Assembly (NCBI GenBank): GCA_963652335.1
Contig: CAVJSS010000004.1
Location: forward strand, 1 to 63,153
DNA: 63,153 bases
Direction of reading: 5' to 3'
DNA from: UBA4951 sp963652335
GTDB taxonomy: Bacteria > Bacillota_I > Bacilli_A > RFN20 > CAG-826
The notes under the pieces were generated by a model. That model saw only the letters and a list, made by a program, of their open reading frames with translations, had not been told where the DNA came from and did not search any database. Below, piece by piece: positions 41,907 to 51,404 of this stretch (position 1 is its first letter; every line of letters begins with the position of its first letter). The position numbers and the translations under genes were made by a program.

Positions 41907-44492
41907 CTATCCGCGTTTTGGCAGAATGATTTTTATGACAGTGTCCGGAACTATTGTTTTTTCATCCTCATTTTTATCCATGTAGCGAACTGCAACCGAA
42001 ACTTTGTATGTATAATTAGCGGTGGTGGTATTAGCGACAAATTTTAGGTTGATGAATGAATTTTTGCTGTCTTTTAAAACTTTCCAATTGTATGATCCAC
42101 CGGAATCTTCAATGCTTGGATTGTTTCCGGACCTATTTTTTATGTGATCCCAATCGCCAATATCAGCAATTTTATCTCCTTCCTTGTCGCCACTCGGGGT
42201 ATTAATACCCCATGTATATCCAAGAACGTAACTTTTGTCTTCATAGTTTGGATCAATGGTGACAGACAATGTAAATTCGCCTATTTTTGTTGTTCCTGAA
42301 TCTTTGATTTTATCAATCGTATATTTAACATCTTCTGTATTTTCTGTTGCGTTTTTCGAACTGTCCATCTTCAATTTGATAGAATTTATATCTTGCCCGC
42401 CAGTTGTTGCTTTTTTGTCTTGAACTTCCACGTTGTTTTTAACGGAGGAAACCGAATTTCCCAATATGTCTTTGACTGTTACTTTCATATTTACCGCAAT
42501 CGAACCAGAAGAGCTGTTTTGAATGGTAACGGAGTCGGTATCACTGTTTATTAGTTCAACATTGCCTACTGATGAAATTGTTTCGCCAGAATCATCAACT
42601 AGTTCCCATTCATAAGAAGGGCTTCGGACGGAGTTTGTAGGGCTTGCTTTTAGGATCACATAACCATATTCTTCCGTCCGCCCACTATCGATAAGCTCAA
42701 TTGTTACATTTTCTATAGGAACTTCGCTGTAACTCCATGCGAAAGAAGATGGGATTGCGTTGGTATTTTCTATCGAGGTATATGTTTGGCTGTAAATTAT
42801 GTCGTAATTGTCTTTAAACACTTTCTCGCCGATAAGATTACCGTAAGCCAAATAGCCACAAGCGTTGGCACCATATTGGGCAACGCTAACAGGTGTTCCT
42901 CCAAGTGCGCTAGCCGCAGTTGGAGTAGTGCCACCATATTCCGGAGATGTGACATAAAAATTAGAGGAGCCGGTGTAATTCAAAACCGCACCTTCGGAAG
43001 ATGTGCCGACATATCCGCCGATCGCCCCATTAGAATTAACGTCAATAATTCCGTTGTTTACAAGTTTCGCTTCCTCGACTTTCTGTGGATAACAGTCATC
43101 GTTTGCCAATGTGGCCAATGCCTTTTCATCGTATATGATTATTTCGTTGCTTAAATTGAGTTTGGCACCGTTATCTATGATGATGTTCGCACCGTTCATC
43201 AGTTTTATCTTATTAAGGACATTAAATGTTGAGCCTTTTCTAATCGTTAGGTCTAGTTTATAAGAAATCGGAAAATAAAATTCGCTGGTATCGATGCTTT
43301 TTTCATATAAATTTCCAATTTTAACCGTTATAACGATACCGCCTAAGTCAGCTTCGCACATGCCATCCGAGGCACTCAAGGCTATAGACGTTGATGAATA
43401 ACAAAATTCATCATTTTCCTGCTTGTCAGCCAAAGTAAATCCTTTAGTCCGTGGCTTATATTCAACTTCGAAATACCCGCTTCTTAAAATCAATGCGCCG
43501 GTTGTTTCTTCGGTTCCTATAAAATACAAGTTATCGACTGCTATATATGGGCTATCGACTAATTTTTTGTAAGGGTCGTTATCCAATGTTTCAATGTATA
43601 TACAAGTTCTAGCCTTCCAAATTGATCCAGCGTCCACATGAACCAACGTTTGAATATTGCAGAAATCAAAAATCTGAAACGGGGAAAATTTATTTTCACC
43701 TGCCAAATTAATGGTTCCTAAAGTAGTAGCTCCACCTTTGAAATCGTATATTACAAACGGTGACATCAGTATAGCTTTATTGGTCAATGTAACGATAGGC
43801 TTCGTTGACTGACTGATAGCGTTTGCGCCGCTTTGCTTATCGTCGTTAGCTCCGCTTTTGATATACCCATAGCAGTTTATTGTCCCAGCATAACAATTGA
43901 TTTCGGAATTTGCGTCCATCGTTATCTCGCAATAATCGCCTGCCGTTTGTCCGCTTACTCCTCTGTCTGGGTTGCTCAAAACCCCACCGATATTGAGTGT
44001 TCCATTAATTGTTAGAACGACTCCTTCATCAATGATAACTTGGGTTTTCCTGAAATAAGCCACTCCCGCCTCGCTTTCATCAGCGAACGTATGTTCATAA
44101 GTTGTTCCGTCTTTGGTGAAAGATCCTGTTCCATGGGCATCAGAATCAAAATAAGTCGTTTCTGAATAAGGCAAGGATAAAGTGACTCCAGATCTAATGA
44201 TGCAATTTGAGGTGATGTGTATTTGGTGTAAGTTTCCATCGTTGTTTCTTAAGTTAGGATATACGAACACCTCTTGCCCGCTTTTGGCTGCTCCCAAAGC
44301 CTTTTCTATCGTCGTGTATTTGATATCCGTACTCGAATTATAGCAGACGGCCATATCATCTGATTTAGTTATAGTTTTATCTGATTGAATGGAATTCTTA
44401 TCAATAAGGTAGGAACTGATTCCAACGCTGAAAGAAGTAGCAAGGACGCCTATTCCAGCCAATAGGGTTTTTGATAATCTATTCGATATCAT
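41907..44492 (-). CDS. Surface beta-helix protein, unit 2
   Basis: 861 residues. The N-terminus (KTLLAGIGVLATSFSVGISSYLIDK) is a signal peptide or anchor. Next is a conserved block shared with the unit 1 partner at 45194: AVCYNSSTDIKYTTIEKALGAAKSG here, AVCYNDTTNVKYLTIEKALDQAKSG there. Beta-helix-like repeats (INGTLNIGGVL, INCYAGTINCYGYIK) and C-terminal Ig-like strands follow. It lacks the Hint domain of its paralogue. AAGAGGA precedes the ATG. It lies 13 bp after the small SipW-type gene and should be co-transcribed with it, so switching of that gene may affect it. Function is presumably surface display. Confidence 0.7.
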   Translation of the reverse strand: MISNRLSKTLLAGIGVLATSFSVGISSYLIDKNSIQSDKTITKSDDMAVCYNSSTDIKYTTIEKALGAAKSGQEVFVYPNLRNNDGNLHQIHITSNCIIRSGVTLSLPYSETTYFDSDAHGTGSFTKDGTTYEHTFADESEAGVAYFRKTQVIIDEGVVLTINGTLNIGGVLSNPDRGVSGQTAGDYCEITMDANSEINCYAGTINCYGYIKSGANDDKQSGANAISQSTKPIVTLTNKAILMSPFVIYDFKGGATTLGTINLAGENKFSPFQIFDFCNIQTLVHVDAGSIWKARTCIYIETLDNDPYKKLVDSPYIAVDNLYFIGTEETTGALILRSGYFEVEYKPRTKGFTLADKQENDEFCYSSTSIALSASDGMCEADLGGIVITVKIGNLYEKSIDTSEFYFPISYKLDLTIRKGSTFNVLNKIKLMNGANIIIDNGAKLNLSNEIIIYDEKALATLANDDCYPQKVEEAKLVNNGIIDVNSNGAIGGYVGTSSEGAVLNYTGSSNFYVTSPEYGGTTPTAASALGGTPVSVAQYGANACGYLAYGNLIGEKVFKDNYDIIYSQTYTSIENTNAIPSSFAWSYSEVPIENVTIELIDSGRTEEYGYVILKASPTNSVRSPSYEWELVDDSGETISSVGNVELINSDTDSVTIQNSSSGSIAVNMKVTVKDILGNSVSSVKNNVEVQDKKATTGGQDINSIKLKMDSSKNATENTEDVKYTIDKIKDSGTTKIGEFTLSVTIDPNYEDKSYVLGYTWGINTPSGDKEGDKIADIGDWDHIKNRSGNNPSIEDSGGSYNWKVLKDSKNSFINLKFVANTTTANYTYKVSVAVRYMDKNEDEKTIVPDTVIKIILPKRG

Positions 44493-44505
44493 CGTTTGAT
44501 TCCTC

Positions 44506-45112
44506 TTATTGCCTTATCCCTTCGGCGATGAAAGTGACCTTTGGTGGGTTTTGATAGAATATTTCGATATTGGTGGCCACTATTTCGTATTTCAACGTAA
44601 GCTCGGTTGCGGAGACTGAAGCATTCACGACAAAAGACAATGTCGATTTTCTAGAATCAGTTATAGTGCCATCATTAGTTATTTCACAACCATCGGAAGA
44701 AGATACTCCGTTGATGAAAACACCGCTTTCCGATAATGGATTGATATAGTCAACGAATGAAGTTTTGCTTGGCTTTAAAGTGGCTGTCATCGTGAATTTG
44801 CTATTTGAATCAAGGTAGGAAAAAGATGAAAGATACGTGTTGTTGATGATCAAAGTTACGGTTATGGATGCCTCGCTATCAAGGATGCCTTTCTCACCTA
44901 AAGTAAAGGTATCGATCGTTACTTTGCTAAAAATATCGACTTCTTTGACTTTGGCGGCATTGATTGCAGCTTCATTCGAAAAAGAAGGTGAATTGATTAC
45001 TACCCAAGAAGCAAAACCGACGCTAGAAAGCGATATCGCGCCCAAAAGTAAAGACCCCCCCGATTTTGAAGGTCTTGGAGATATTGCTTATGGGCCTTTT
45101 GTTTTTATTCAT
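44506..45112 (-). CDS. SipW-type secreted protein, out of frame at G7 (unit 2)
   Basis: The ATG at 45112 opens 17 codons (MNKNKRPISNISKTFKI), then seven G (45055-45061). With seven G the frame stops 9 codons later. With six or nine G it continues into SLLLGAISLSSVGFASWVV, a camelysin-type signal peptide, and about 180 residues of TasA-like beta protein ending at 44506. A frame without the tract has no usable start upstream of the hydrophobic core. The product with six G would be 201 residues. The promoter suggests a leaderless mRNA. Read as phase-off; a fixed mutation or an assembly error in the homopolymer are the alternatives. Confidence 0.7.
45055..45061. repeat. G7 homopolymer, frame-switch site (unit 2)
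   Basis: Seven C on the plus strand. Placed immediately before the hydrophobic core of the signal peptide, it puts the ATG and the body of the gene in different frames. Confidence 0.8.
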
Positions 45113-45120
45113 TCAGGCAA

Positions 45121-45149
45121 TATTTAATACCAAAATCTCAGTTATTCAA
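45121..45149 (-). promoter_or_regulatory. Promoter of unit 2 (leaderless)
   Basis: -35 TTGAAT (45144-45149), 17-bp spacer, -10 TAAATA (45121-45126), eight bases before the ATG at 45112. Confidence 0.55.
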
Positions 45150-45193
45150 ATGTTTTTTGGATTGACTGAGTTCTAACGCCTGAAATTCAAACA

Positions 45194-47779
45194 TCAAGAT
45201 CGCATTGATTTGGCTGAATAAATTTTCATCATTCGTTGTAACCGTTCTTTGGTAGTTAGTCCTTTACCAATAGATATGTTTAGATACTGCCCATTAAATG
45301 CAATGAATTCTGATTCTAGACACCAGTACGACCATTCATTGTATTTTGCTAAACCATGTTTTTCTATGTCGGATGCTTTCTTTATTCTATCGATTTTCAT
45401 ATTGGCACCAAGGTCAAAATAATTGTATAAACCCTCGATATTATCTGAAACATTTAACAAATTGTTCGCAAAGCAATTTATATCGCCGGATGTTAGTATA
45501 CTATAGGCTTCTTCATTAGAATGGGCTATGGCATACGATTTCAATGTATATACGACCGTGTCTTTATCATCAATTCCATAAAAACGATGTCCGATGAAAT
45601 CGAAGACGTTATACCTGTCAATTTCAACATATGAATTTTTATCAATATCGAATAGACAATGCCCATCATCGACTATCTTGATGCTATTTCCATTACTGAA
45701 TTTTAATGTGAGCATCGTCGTTTCATGACGTGGTTTGTAGTAGACATAGGCAACCTTACTCTGCGAGAGCAAACCGGTATTGTGATCGAATGTCACAACA
45801 TTATCGCCACAGCAAACATCTTTTGCTAATTTATAAGAACCATTTGCGAGTCGTATTTTTGTATCCCATGTGAAGCATTCGGTGCTTTCTGTATCATGAG
45901 CCGCAACAAAAACTCCTGTCGCAACAATGGCTTTTGCTGTCGTACTGCCGGTTTCGCTGTAAGTAATTGTACATTTGACCGTATAAGTTTTGTCATTAGC
46001 GGTATCGGAATTAACAGGCGTTGTGAACCGGGTTGACTGACCATCAGCAACAGTGAACGTTCCGCCGTCATCACAAGACCACTTAAACGATTCCACAACA
46101 CAATTTGTATATTCCGGTAAGTAAGAAGCAATTAAATCGTAATCTTTTTCATCCCCTGCCTTTGATGTGCCTTCATTGGGAGTCATTGCCGCAGAATCAA
46201 TTGTTTTCGATGGCTCGTTAATATCAGCGACCCAATAGTCGCCGCCAGAATTGAAATTTCCATATCCAGCGGCAGAAAGGAGAATGGGATCCACACACTT
46301 TTCCGTTGAGCCATAATAGGTTTTTCCATATTCGCAGTGCCATTCGACATCAGAGTTGTTTAGCTGCTCTTTTGATGGAATAAATTGTTTGGTATTGTCT
46401 GAAGTGTTTAGTTGCGCGGTACTACCGGTAATTTCAATAAGCCCACCGAAACCGCCATCCTCAATATTGACGATCCCCGCAGTTTGAAATTTGGCAGCGC
46501 CAAGAGAGGGGTATATATTAGTGTTCGTCCCAACCGTTATTTGCGGAATGTATCCTTGATAAAAAGATGTTTCGGCCTTTATGGTGACTTTAGCACCCTC
46601 GCATATCGAAAGGCTCGACCCACTTAAAAACTTGGTTTTATATAAAATCTTGAATTCGCCGCCTTTGACAATAATTTTGAATTTTTGTGGGATTGGGCAA
46701 AAATACTCAGATGAGTCATAGGTCGAAACGACCATTTTATTCAGCGTAAAATCTCCATTTGTCTCTATTGTTGTGTAATTGGCCGTGCTTGGTGTAACGT
46801 CAGCTTTGCAGTCATTCGTCGTAAAAAAACCGTATCGGGAAGAAAAATTGGCTGAACTTGGTGAATATTTAATAGAAACATTGCCAGACGATAGAACGAA
46901 AAATCCATTATCATCATTGCTTAAAATTGTGCAATTGGCATCATTAATCATGTTTAGCGCAAAGAGTGTCGCACATCCAATTACTTTTGCCCCGGAAGCA
47001 AACGTTTGATAGGCTTGGCAATTCGGCATATCAAAAGCGTTCAAAGGGAAAATGCCGTTAGATTCACTTTTCGAACAATACGTGCCCCCTCTGTAATCGT
47101 AGAAGACAAAGGGCAATTTTGTAGTTGATTTGCCACCATGATCAATTTTGGAGCCATTGTCAGAGGCTGACTCTTTGATGTACCCATATATTTCCATGCT
47201 ACCGTTGTTTTCGATTTTGGACTCAGGATACATAGTAATCTCACTATATTTTCCCGCCGTATGCCCGGTCGGTCTCTGATTTCCTTCGCCTATGCCGAGC
47301 TCGCCTCCGACCAGCAAAGAACCATTATTCGTTATGGTTATTTTTTCATTGAGCACAACTTGAGTTACTCTGTTTTTCGCAACATTGTCCGCATCGCGAT
47401 CTGCGAATTCTTCGGTTATTTTGGATCTCTTCAGGTATGTCGTACTTTCAAACGGCAATGTCAAAGTAACTCCACTTTTTATTTCGCAATCCCTAGTTAT
47501 CGTAATGGTGTAAATGGTTCCATCGCTGTTTTTTAAACTAGGATACACATAAACCGTTTCACCGCTTTTTGCCTGATCTAATGCTTTTTCTATCGTCAAA
47601 TATTTGACATTGGTCGTATCGTTATAGCAAACTGCCCTAGTCGTGGAATCGGTTTTGATGGTTATGGATTCGCTAAGCTCGCTCTTATCGACGATATACT
47701 TCGAAAAGCCCATGCACGACGTAGCCAATAGGGTTGTCAATAAGGCGATGATCCCACGATGCTTGAAAAGTCTTTTCAT
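45194..47779 (-). CDS. Surface beta-helix protein with C-terminal Hint domain, unit 1
   Basis: 861 residues. A signal peptide (IIALLTTLLATSCMGFSKYIVDK) leads into a block shared with the unit 2 partner and beta-helix repeats (about 130-480). Ig-like strands follow (about 530-630). A Hint (Hedgehog/intein) domain begins at Cys635: CFTWDTKIRLANGSYKLAKDV, then GDNVVTFDHNTG, a conserved His in IVDDGHCLFD, and a tail with YFDLGANMK and FNGQYLNISIGKG. Hint domains rearrange the peptide bond before the first Cys. Here autoprocessing or cell-wall attachment is inferred. The ATG overlaps the stop of the small upstream gene (ATGA), implying translational coupling. It has no C-terminal membrane anchor. 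Confidence 0.75.
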   Translation of the reverse strand: MKRLFKHRGIIALLTTLLATSCMGFSKYIVDKSELSESITIKTDSTTRAVCYNDTTNVKYLTIEKALDQAKSGETVYVYPSLKNSDGTIYTITITRDCEIKSGVTLTLPFESTTYLKRSKITEEFADRDADNVAKNRVTQVVLNEKITITNNGSLLVGGELGIGEGNQRPTGHTAGKYSEITMYPESKIENNGSMEIYGYIKESASDNGSKIDHGGKSTTKLPFVFYDYRGGTYCSKSESNGIFPLNAFDMPNCQAYQTFASGAKVIGCATLFALNMINDANCTILSNDDNGFFVLSSGNVSIKYSPSSANFSSRYGFFTTNDCKADVTPSTANYTTIETNGDFTLNKMVVSTYDSSEYFCPIPQKFKIIVKGGEFKILYKTKFLSGSSLSICEGAKVTIKAETSFYQGYIPQITVGTNTNIYPSLGAAKFQTAGIVNIEDGGFGGLIEITGSTAQLNTSDNTKQFIPSKEQLNNSDVEWHCEYGKTYYGSTEKCVDPILLSAAGYGNFNSGGDYWVADINEPSKTIDSAAMTPNEGTSKAGDEKDYDLIASYLPEYTNCVVESFKWSCDDGGTFTVADGQSTRFTTPVNSDTANDKTYTVKCTITYSETGSTTAKAIVATGVFVAAHDTESTECFTWDTKIRLANGSYKLAKDVCCGDNVVTFDHNTGLLSQSKVAYVYYKPRHETTMLTLKFSNGNSIKIVDDGHCLFDIDKNSYVEIDRYNVFDFIGHRFYGIDDKDTVVYTLKSYAIAHSNEEAYSILTSGDINCFANNLLNVSDNIEGLYNYFDLGANMKIDRIKKASDIEKHGLAKYNEWSYWCLESEFIAFNGQYLNISIGKGLTTKERLQRMMKIYSAKSMRS

Positions 47780-48418
47780 GCTTTGAACGCTCCGACTTTG
47801 AAGGTCAATGATGGGGTTTTGCTATAATATGAAGCCGCGCCGGCATCGCCGAAATCAAAATCATAGACAAAGGTCGCTTCGGTGTATTCTTTCGTAATGT
47901 CCATATCGAACGAGAATCCATAAATCGATTCCCCTTCTTGGCTTTCTTCCTTGTTGGTGCCCAATGAAGTTCCGACATTTAAAGCAAGGCCACAATCAGT
48001 AACATATTCGGTTATCCCTGCCGTATTGCTCCCATCATAAAGATAGGCGAATCCAGAGAATACATTGGAATATGTTTGGCTTGTGGATGAGTCGGTATGT
48101 TTTCCGACGTATCCGTTATCGACGCATGCTTGGTTATCGATCCTTATTTTGACGCTGATGGATCCTACTGTATCAATGGTTTCATTGCCTGAGTTTATGA
48201 TACCATCCTGGCCTAATATGAAAGTCAGTTTGCTGACATAAGAAAAAATATCCTTCTGATTAAGATCGATGTCGGCATTAAGGATATTGGCGCTTGTGTT
48301 GGTGTTATTGACTACGAGATAAGAAGAAAAACCAACCGTTATAAGGGATAAACTAGCAAGTAGGAGAGACCCCCCCGAAATTGACTACGTTATGTTTTCT
48401 GCGCTTGTGGTTTCTCAT
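47776..48418 (-). CDS. SipW-type secreted protein, out of frame at G7 (unit 1)
   Basis: The ATG at 48418 opens 14 codons (MRNHKRRKHNVVNF), then seven G (48370-48376), after which the frame stops within about eight codons. Removing one G gives GG-SLLLASLSLITVGFSSYLVV, a camelysin-type signal peptide, plus a TasA-like beta protein to 47776 (213 residues). In the other frame a TAG lies just upstream of the tract and there is no start codon. It is the same design as the unit 2 gene. The stop overlaps the start of the Hint-protein gene, so an off state could also lower its translation. Confidence 0.7.
48370..48376. repeat. G7 homopolymer, frame-switch site (unit 1)
   Basis: Seven C on the plus strand, at the equivalent codon position to the tract at 45055. 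It has the same length and is also out of frame. Confidence 0.8.
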
Positions 48419-48425
48419 CGCTCGT

Positions 48426-48434
48426 ATTGTAACA
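48426..48434 (-). promoter_or_regulatory. Extended -10 promoter of unit 1 (leaderless)
   Basis: TGTTACAAT on the minus strand (extended TGn plus TACAAT), seven bases before the ATG. No Shine-Dalgarno is present. Confidence 0.55.
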
Positions 48435-48829
48435 CAATAAACATCGAATATTAGAAAAATCTCTTTTGGGTCAGCCGCCATACGCTTCCAAACTGTTATC
48501 GATAAAGCGGGAACCTCCGCCATTCATATGCTGCAATTCATCGATAGTGGACGCCGTAGCCATTTTAAAAAGATATCACGGCCAATCATAGCTATCCGAT
48601 TGGCGTTTCTTTGACGAAACATAGAAAACACGGACATTCTAAAACATATTTTGTGCGCCCCGAATCGATAGCAATTTCATTTTCATACGTTTTTAGAATC
48701 CTTATGGTGTTCTCGTTTTTTTTTGGCATTGATGCGATATGTTTGCCTCTAAAATCTTATGTTGGCCAGCGTAATAAAATCAAAGAAGGATTCCCCGATG
48801 TAATCTAACTGTTTTGTCACATTCATCAC

Positions 48830-48898
48830 ATTTCGTTGAGGATATTTGTGGCATTCTGTTGCGTGGATTTGCGGTATTCCGTTGAGAATATTTGCGAT
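48830..48898. repeat. Orphan 3 x 23-bp tandem array
   Basis: Three consecutive 23-bp units (48830, 48853, 48876) share ATTC(C/T)GTTG and (A/G)ATTTGCG. The architecture matches the array at 36823, but the sequence is unrelated and no intact gene is next to it. A 25-codon start (MNVTKQLDYIGESFFDF) on the minus strand just left of the array may be the remnant of its gene. The rest of 48435-48995 holds nothing I can name. Confidence 0.7.
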
Positions 48899-48995
48899 AA
48901 TTTCTCAAAAACGATTCCACAAAAGTGTGTGCCCACACAATTTTGTCGATTGTTTTTTGTCATTATCTTTCTTCAAAACGAGTCACCATATAGCA

Positions 48996-49023
48996 AAAGA
49001 GACCCTCGTTGGTGAGTCTCTTT
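48996..49023 (-). terminator. Terminator of the ABC exporter operon
   Basis: AAAGAGAC...GTCTCTTT stem followed on the minus strand by TTTT, just after the permease gene. Confidence 0.75.
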
Positions 49024-49037
49024 CCGATAGATAGGTA

Positions 49038-51404
49038 TCAGAGAGGAAGATCCTTTTTGGTGAATCTGACCGATCCGATTATGTAGGTAAGGATGGCGAT
49101 CACAAGCAAGAAACAAAGCTTGATGAAGAACGTTGCATAGTTTTCGTTCATCACCGACATCGCATCGAATAAGGAATCGATGGTCATGTAATTGAAGACC
49201 GACATCGAATTGATCCTGACCGTCCCTGGGATGGCTTCGGTCGCGAACAATCCCAATATCGAGCAGATGAAGAAGAAGATGGTAAGACCGCCGCCGATGC
49301 CGATGGATTGGGCGGTCTTGTTGAAATGGCATGAAGTCAAGAAATTGATGCCGGATACGGCTAGAGCGACCATGAAATTGCCTAAGGCATATAAGCATAG
49401 ATCGCTTACCGGCAGGGATTCGGCAATATCGGCCGATCCGGCCCAAATGCCGATTTCCCTGGTTATCAAAGAAGCGGCCAAGAGGGACAAGGCCACGATG
49501 ATCTCGGAGAACAAGAGATAGCAGGCTTGGGTAAAGATGAAGGATCCTCTAGTGGTTGGGGTTGAAAGGGTGAAGGCAAGGGATCCGCTTTCGACCTTTT
49601 CGGCCACCAAGCTCTTGGAAAGGAGGATGGTATAGACCATCGGGATAAGCAATCCGGCCATCCCAAAGGCAATGACGCCGACGATGATGCCATAGGTATT
49701 CATCGTTCCCATTTCTTCCAAGGATTGTTTCACCGAGGATGGGAGTTCGGCCATCACGCCTTGGCTGCCTTTGCATAAGGCCAAAAGATTGCAATCCGAA
49801 TCGGATAAGCCTTTCTTGGAATATTCATCGTAATAGTTTTCGAAGGAAACGATGCCGGTTTTTGCGTAGTTTCTGACCAAGCTCATCATTTGTGAGCCGG
49901 ACATATAGGAATTCTCGACCGTTATCTCTTCGATCGAGGAGATATGAGGGGTGTGGGTTTCGTTATAGGCCTCGATAAGAGCGATCTTCGACATCTCAAC
50001 GACTTCTTCCACCACATAGGATTTGATGCCGTCCGTTATGATCGAAGAGCCGTCGTAATAAGCGTTTTTGTTATTTTCCCTTTTTAGGTATCCTTCCATG
50101 AATTTGTTGACCCTTAAGGTTATGCTTTGGATGTTTTCCTTAGCTTCCTTTTTGGCGGCTTCGATCTCTTCTTCCGAATATGGTTCGCCGGTAAGGAGTT
50201 CCTTTCTCATCTTTTGGATCATATTGGAGGTTCTGCCCATCTTTTCGTCTTCTTTGACGTATACGTCTGGGTTATAGACCGTCACGGCGACTTCTTCTTT
50301 TATCTCGGTTCCGTTTGGGGCGTATTTGCCGGTGCCCACCATGGTGACTGGGTATCCTAAGTCGTTGGTCTTATATTCGACGGTGAAATCCGGGAGATAT
50401 TGGTAATAAGCCGAATCTTCGAAGACCTTCATCACGGCCTCTTGACAAGAGGCGGAGACGTAGTCGCTTCTTAATGAATCATTCGAAAGATAAGCGTCTT
50501 TGTCTAATGAAAAGATATCCTTTAATCCAGCGGTCATGCTATTTACGGCATCTTCTTTGTCTTCGCCGGATAAGATAGGCATAAGATTCAAAGAGGAATC
50601 CACTTTGACGTAATTGACGCTTTCGGAAGAGTCATAGACCCTGGTTATCGCCGAGGAGAAGATGGAGGAAACCGCCTCTTTTTTAGCTTCGCTTAAAGAG
50701 AAGCTCGTGACCACCGCGTCGGTGAAAGCCGTAGGGATTGCCATCTTAAGGATGTCTTTGGTCGATTTGCTCTTATCGTCCTTATAATAATCGAAATAAT
50801 AGGAAATGATGTTTTTGGCCACCGTTTTCTCTTCGTCCGTATATGAGGTATTGGCGTCTATCGAGGCATTGACCACTTCCATCGTCCTTTTTTTGGCAGT
50901 GGCGTTTTTGCTTGCTTCATCGCCAGAGCTAAGGCTGTATGTCAGATCATAGATGGTTTTGGCCGTGGAAATGGAAGAATTCAAAGTGCTGTCTTCCACC
51001 TTTTCAACCTCGGTTACGATAAGGCTTTGGAGTTGGCTGTCGGAAGAAATGAATTCTTCGTACTCCAAAGCCGTATTCTCGTAAGCCGAATAAAGGGAGA
51101 TGGCGCCGCTTTTGACGGTGTTTTCGTAGTCGGCGTCGGAGAAAAGGTTGGCCAAGGCTTTGGAATTGGAATTGATATGGAGGGTGGAAAGGATGGAAAT
51201 GATTATGATCATTATGGCTGCGTTGCCAGCCGAAACGATCCCGAGTCCCACTCTGTTGGAATGAAGGGATTCCTTAAAGAGGGCCTTGGAGAACAGGCGG
51301 CCATTGTTTCCTTTTCCTTTCTTTTGGGTCTTTATCTCAGGTGGGACGCACATGGCTAGAGTCCCATCGTTTTGTTCGATCGTTTCGTCATTCTTCTTTT
51401 TCAT
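49038..51404 (-). CDS. ABC-2 exporter permease with large extracellular domain
   Basis: 788 residues. After a basic cytoplasmic N-terminus, one membrane helix (GIVSAGNAAIMIIIISIL) leads into about 450 mostly hydrophilic, Ser/Lys/Asp-rich residues. Five to six C-terminal helices follow (about 560-785; IIVGVIAFGMAGLLIPMVY and others), with the ABC-2 pattern LVAEKVESGSLAFTLSTPTTR. It is the channel partner of the two ATPases encoded upstream (overlapping start/stop). The exported substrate is unknown; a divergent TetR regulator hints at drug or peptide export. Confidence 0.85.
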   Translation of the reverse strand: MKKKNDETIEQNDGTLAMCVPPEIKTQKKGKGNNGRLFSKALFKESLHSNRVGLGIVSAGNAAIMIIIISILSTLHINSNSKALANLFSDADYENTVKSGAISLYSAYENTALEYEEFISSDSQLQSLIVTEVEKVEDSTLNSSISTAKTIYDLTYSLSSGDEASKNATAKKRTMEVVNASIDANTSYTDEEKTVAKNIISYYFDYYKDDKSKSTKDILKMAIPTAFTDAVVTSFSLSEAKKEAVSSIFSSAITRVYDSSESVNYVKVDSSLNLMPILSGEDKEDAVNSMTAGLKDIFSLDKDAYLSNDSLRSDYVSASCQEAVMKVFEDSAYYQYLPDFTVEYKTNDLGYPVTMVGTGKYAPNGTEIKEEVAVTVYNPDVYVKEDEKMGRTSNMIQKMRKELLTGEPYSEEEIEAAKKEAKENIQSITLRVNKFMEGYLKRENNKNAYYDGSSIITDGIKSYVVEEVVEMSKIALIEAYNETHTPHISSIEEITVENSYMSGSQMMSLVRNYAKTGIVSFENYYDEYSKKGLSDSDCNLLALCKGSQGVMAELPSSVKQSLEEMGTMNTYGIIVGVIAFGMAGLLIPMVYTILLSKSLVAEKVESGSLAFTLSTPTTRGSFIFTQACYLLFSEIIVALSLLAASLITREIGIWAGSADIAESLPVSDLCLYALGNFMVALAVSGINFLTSCHFNKTAQSIGIGGGLTIFFFICSILGLFATEAIPGTVRINSMSVFNYMTIDSLFDAMSVMNENYATFFIKLCFLLVIAILTYIIGSVRFTKKDLPL

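Noticed and set aside
44506..45045. Starting the unit 2 small gene at the in-frame TTG near 45045
   Set aside because: This would remove half of the signal-peptide core and has no ribosome binding site; the ATG/G7 arrangement, repeated in unit 1, explains the sequence better.
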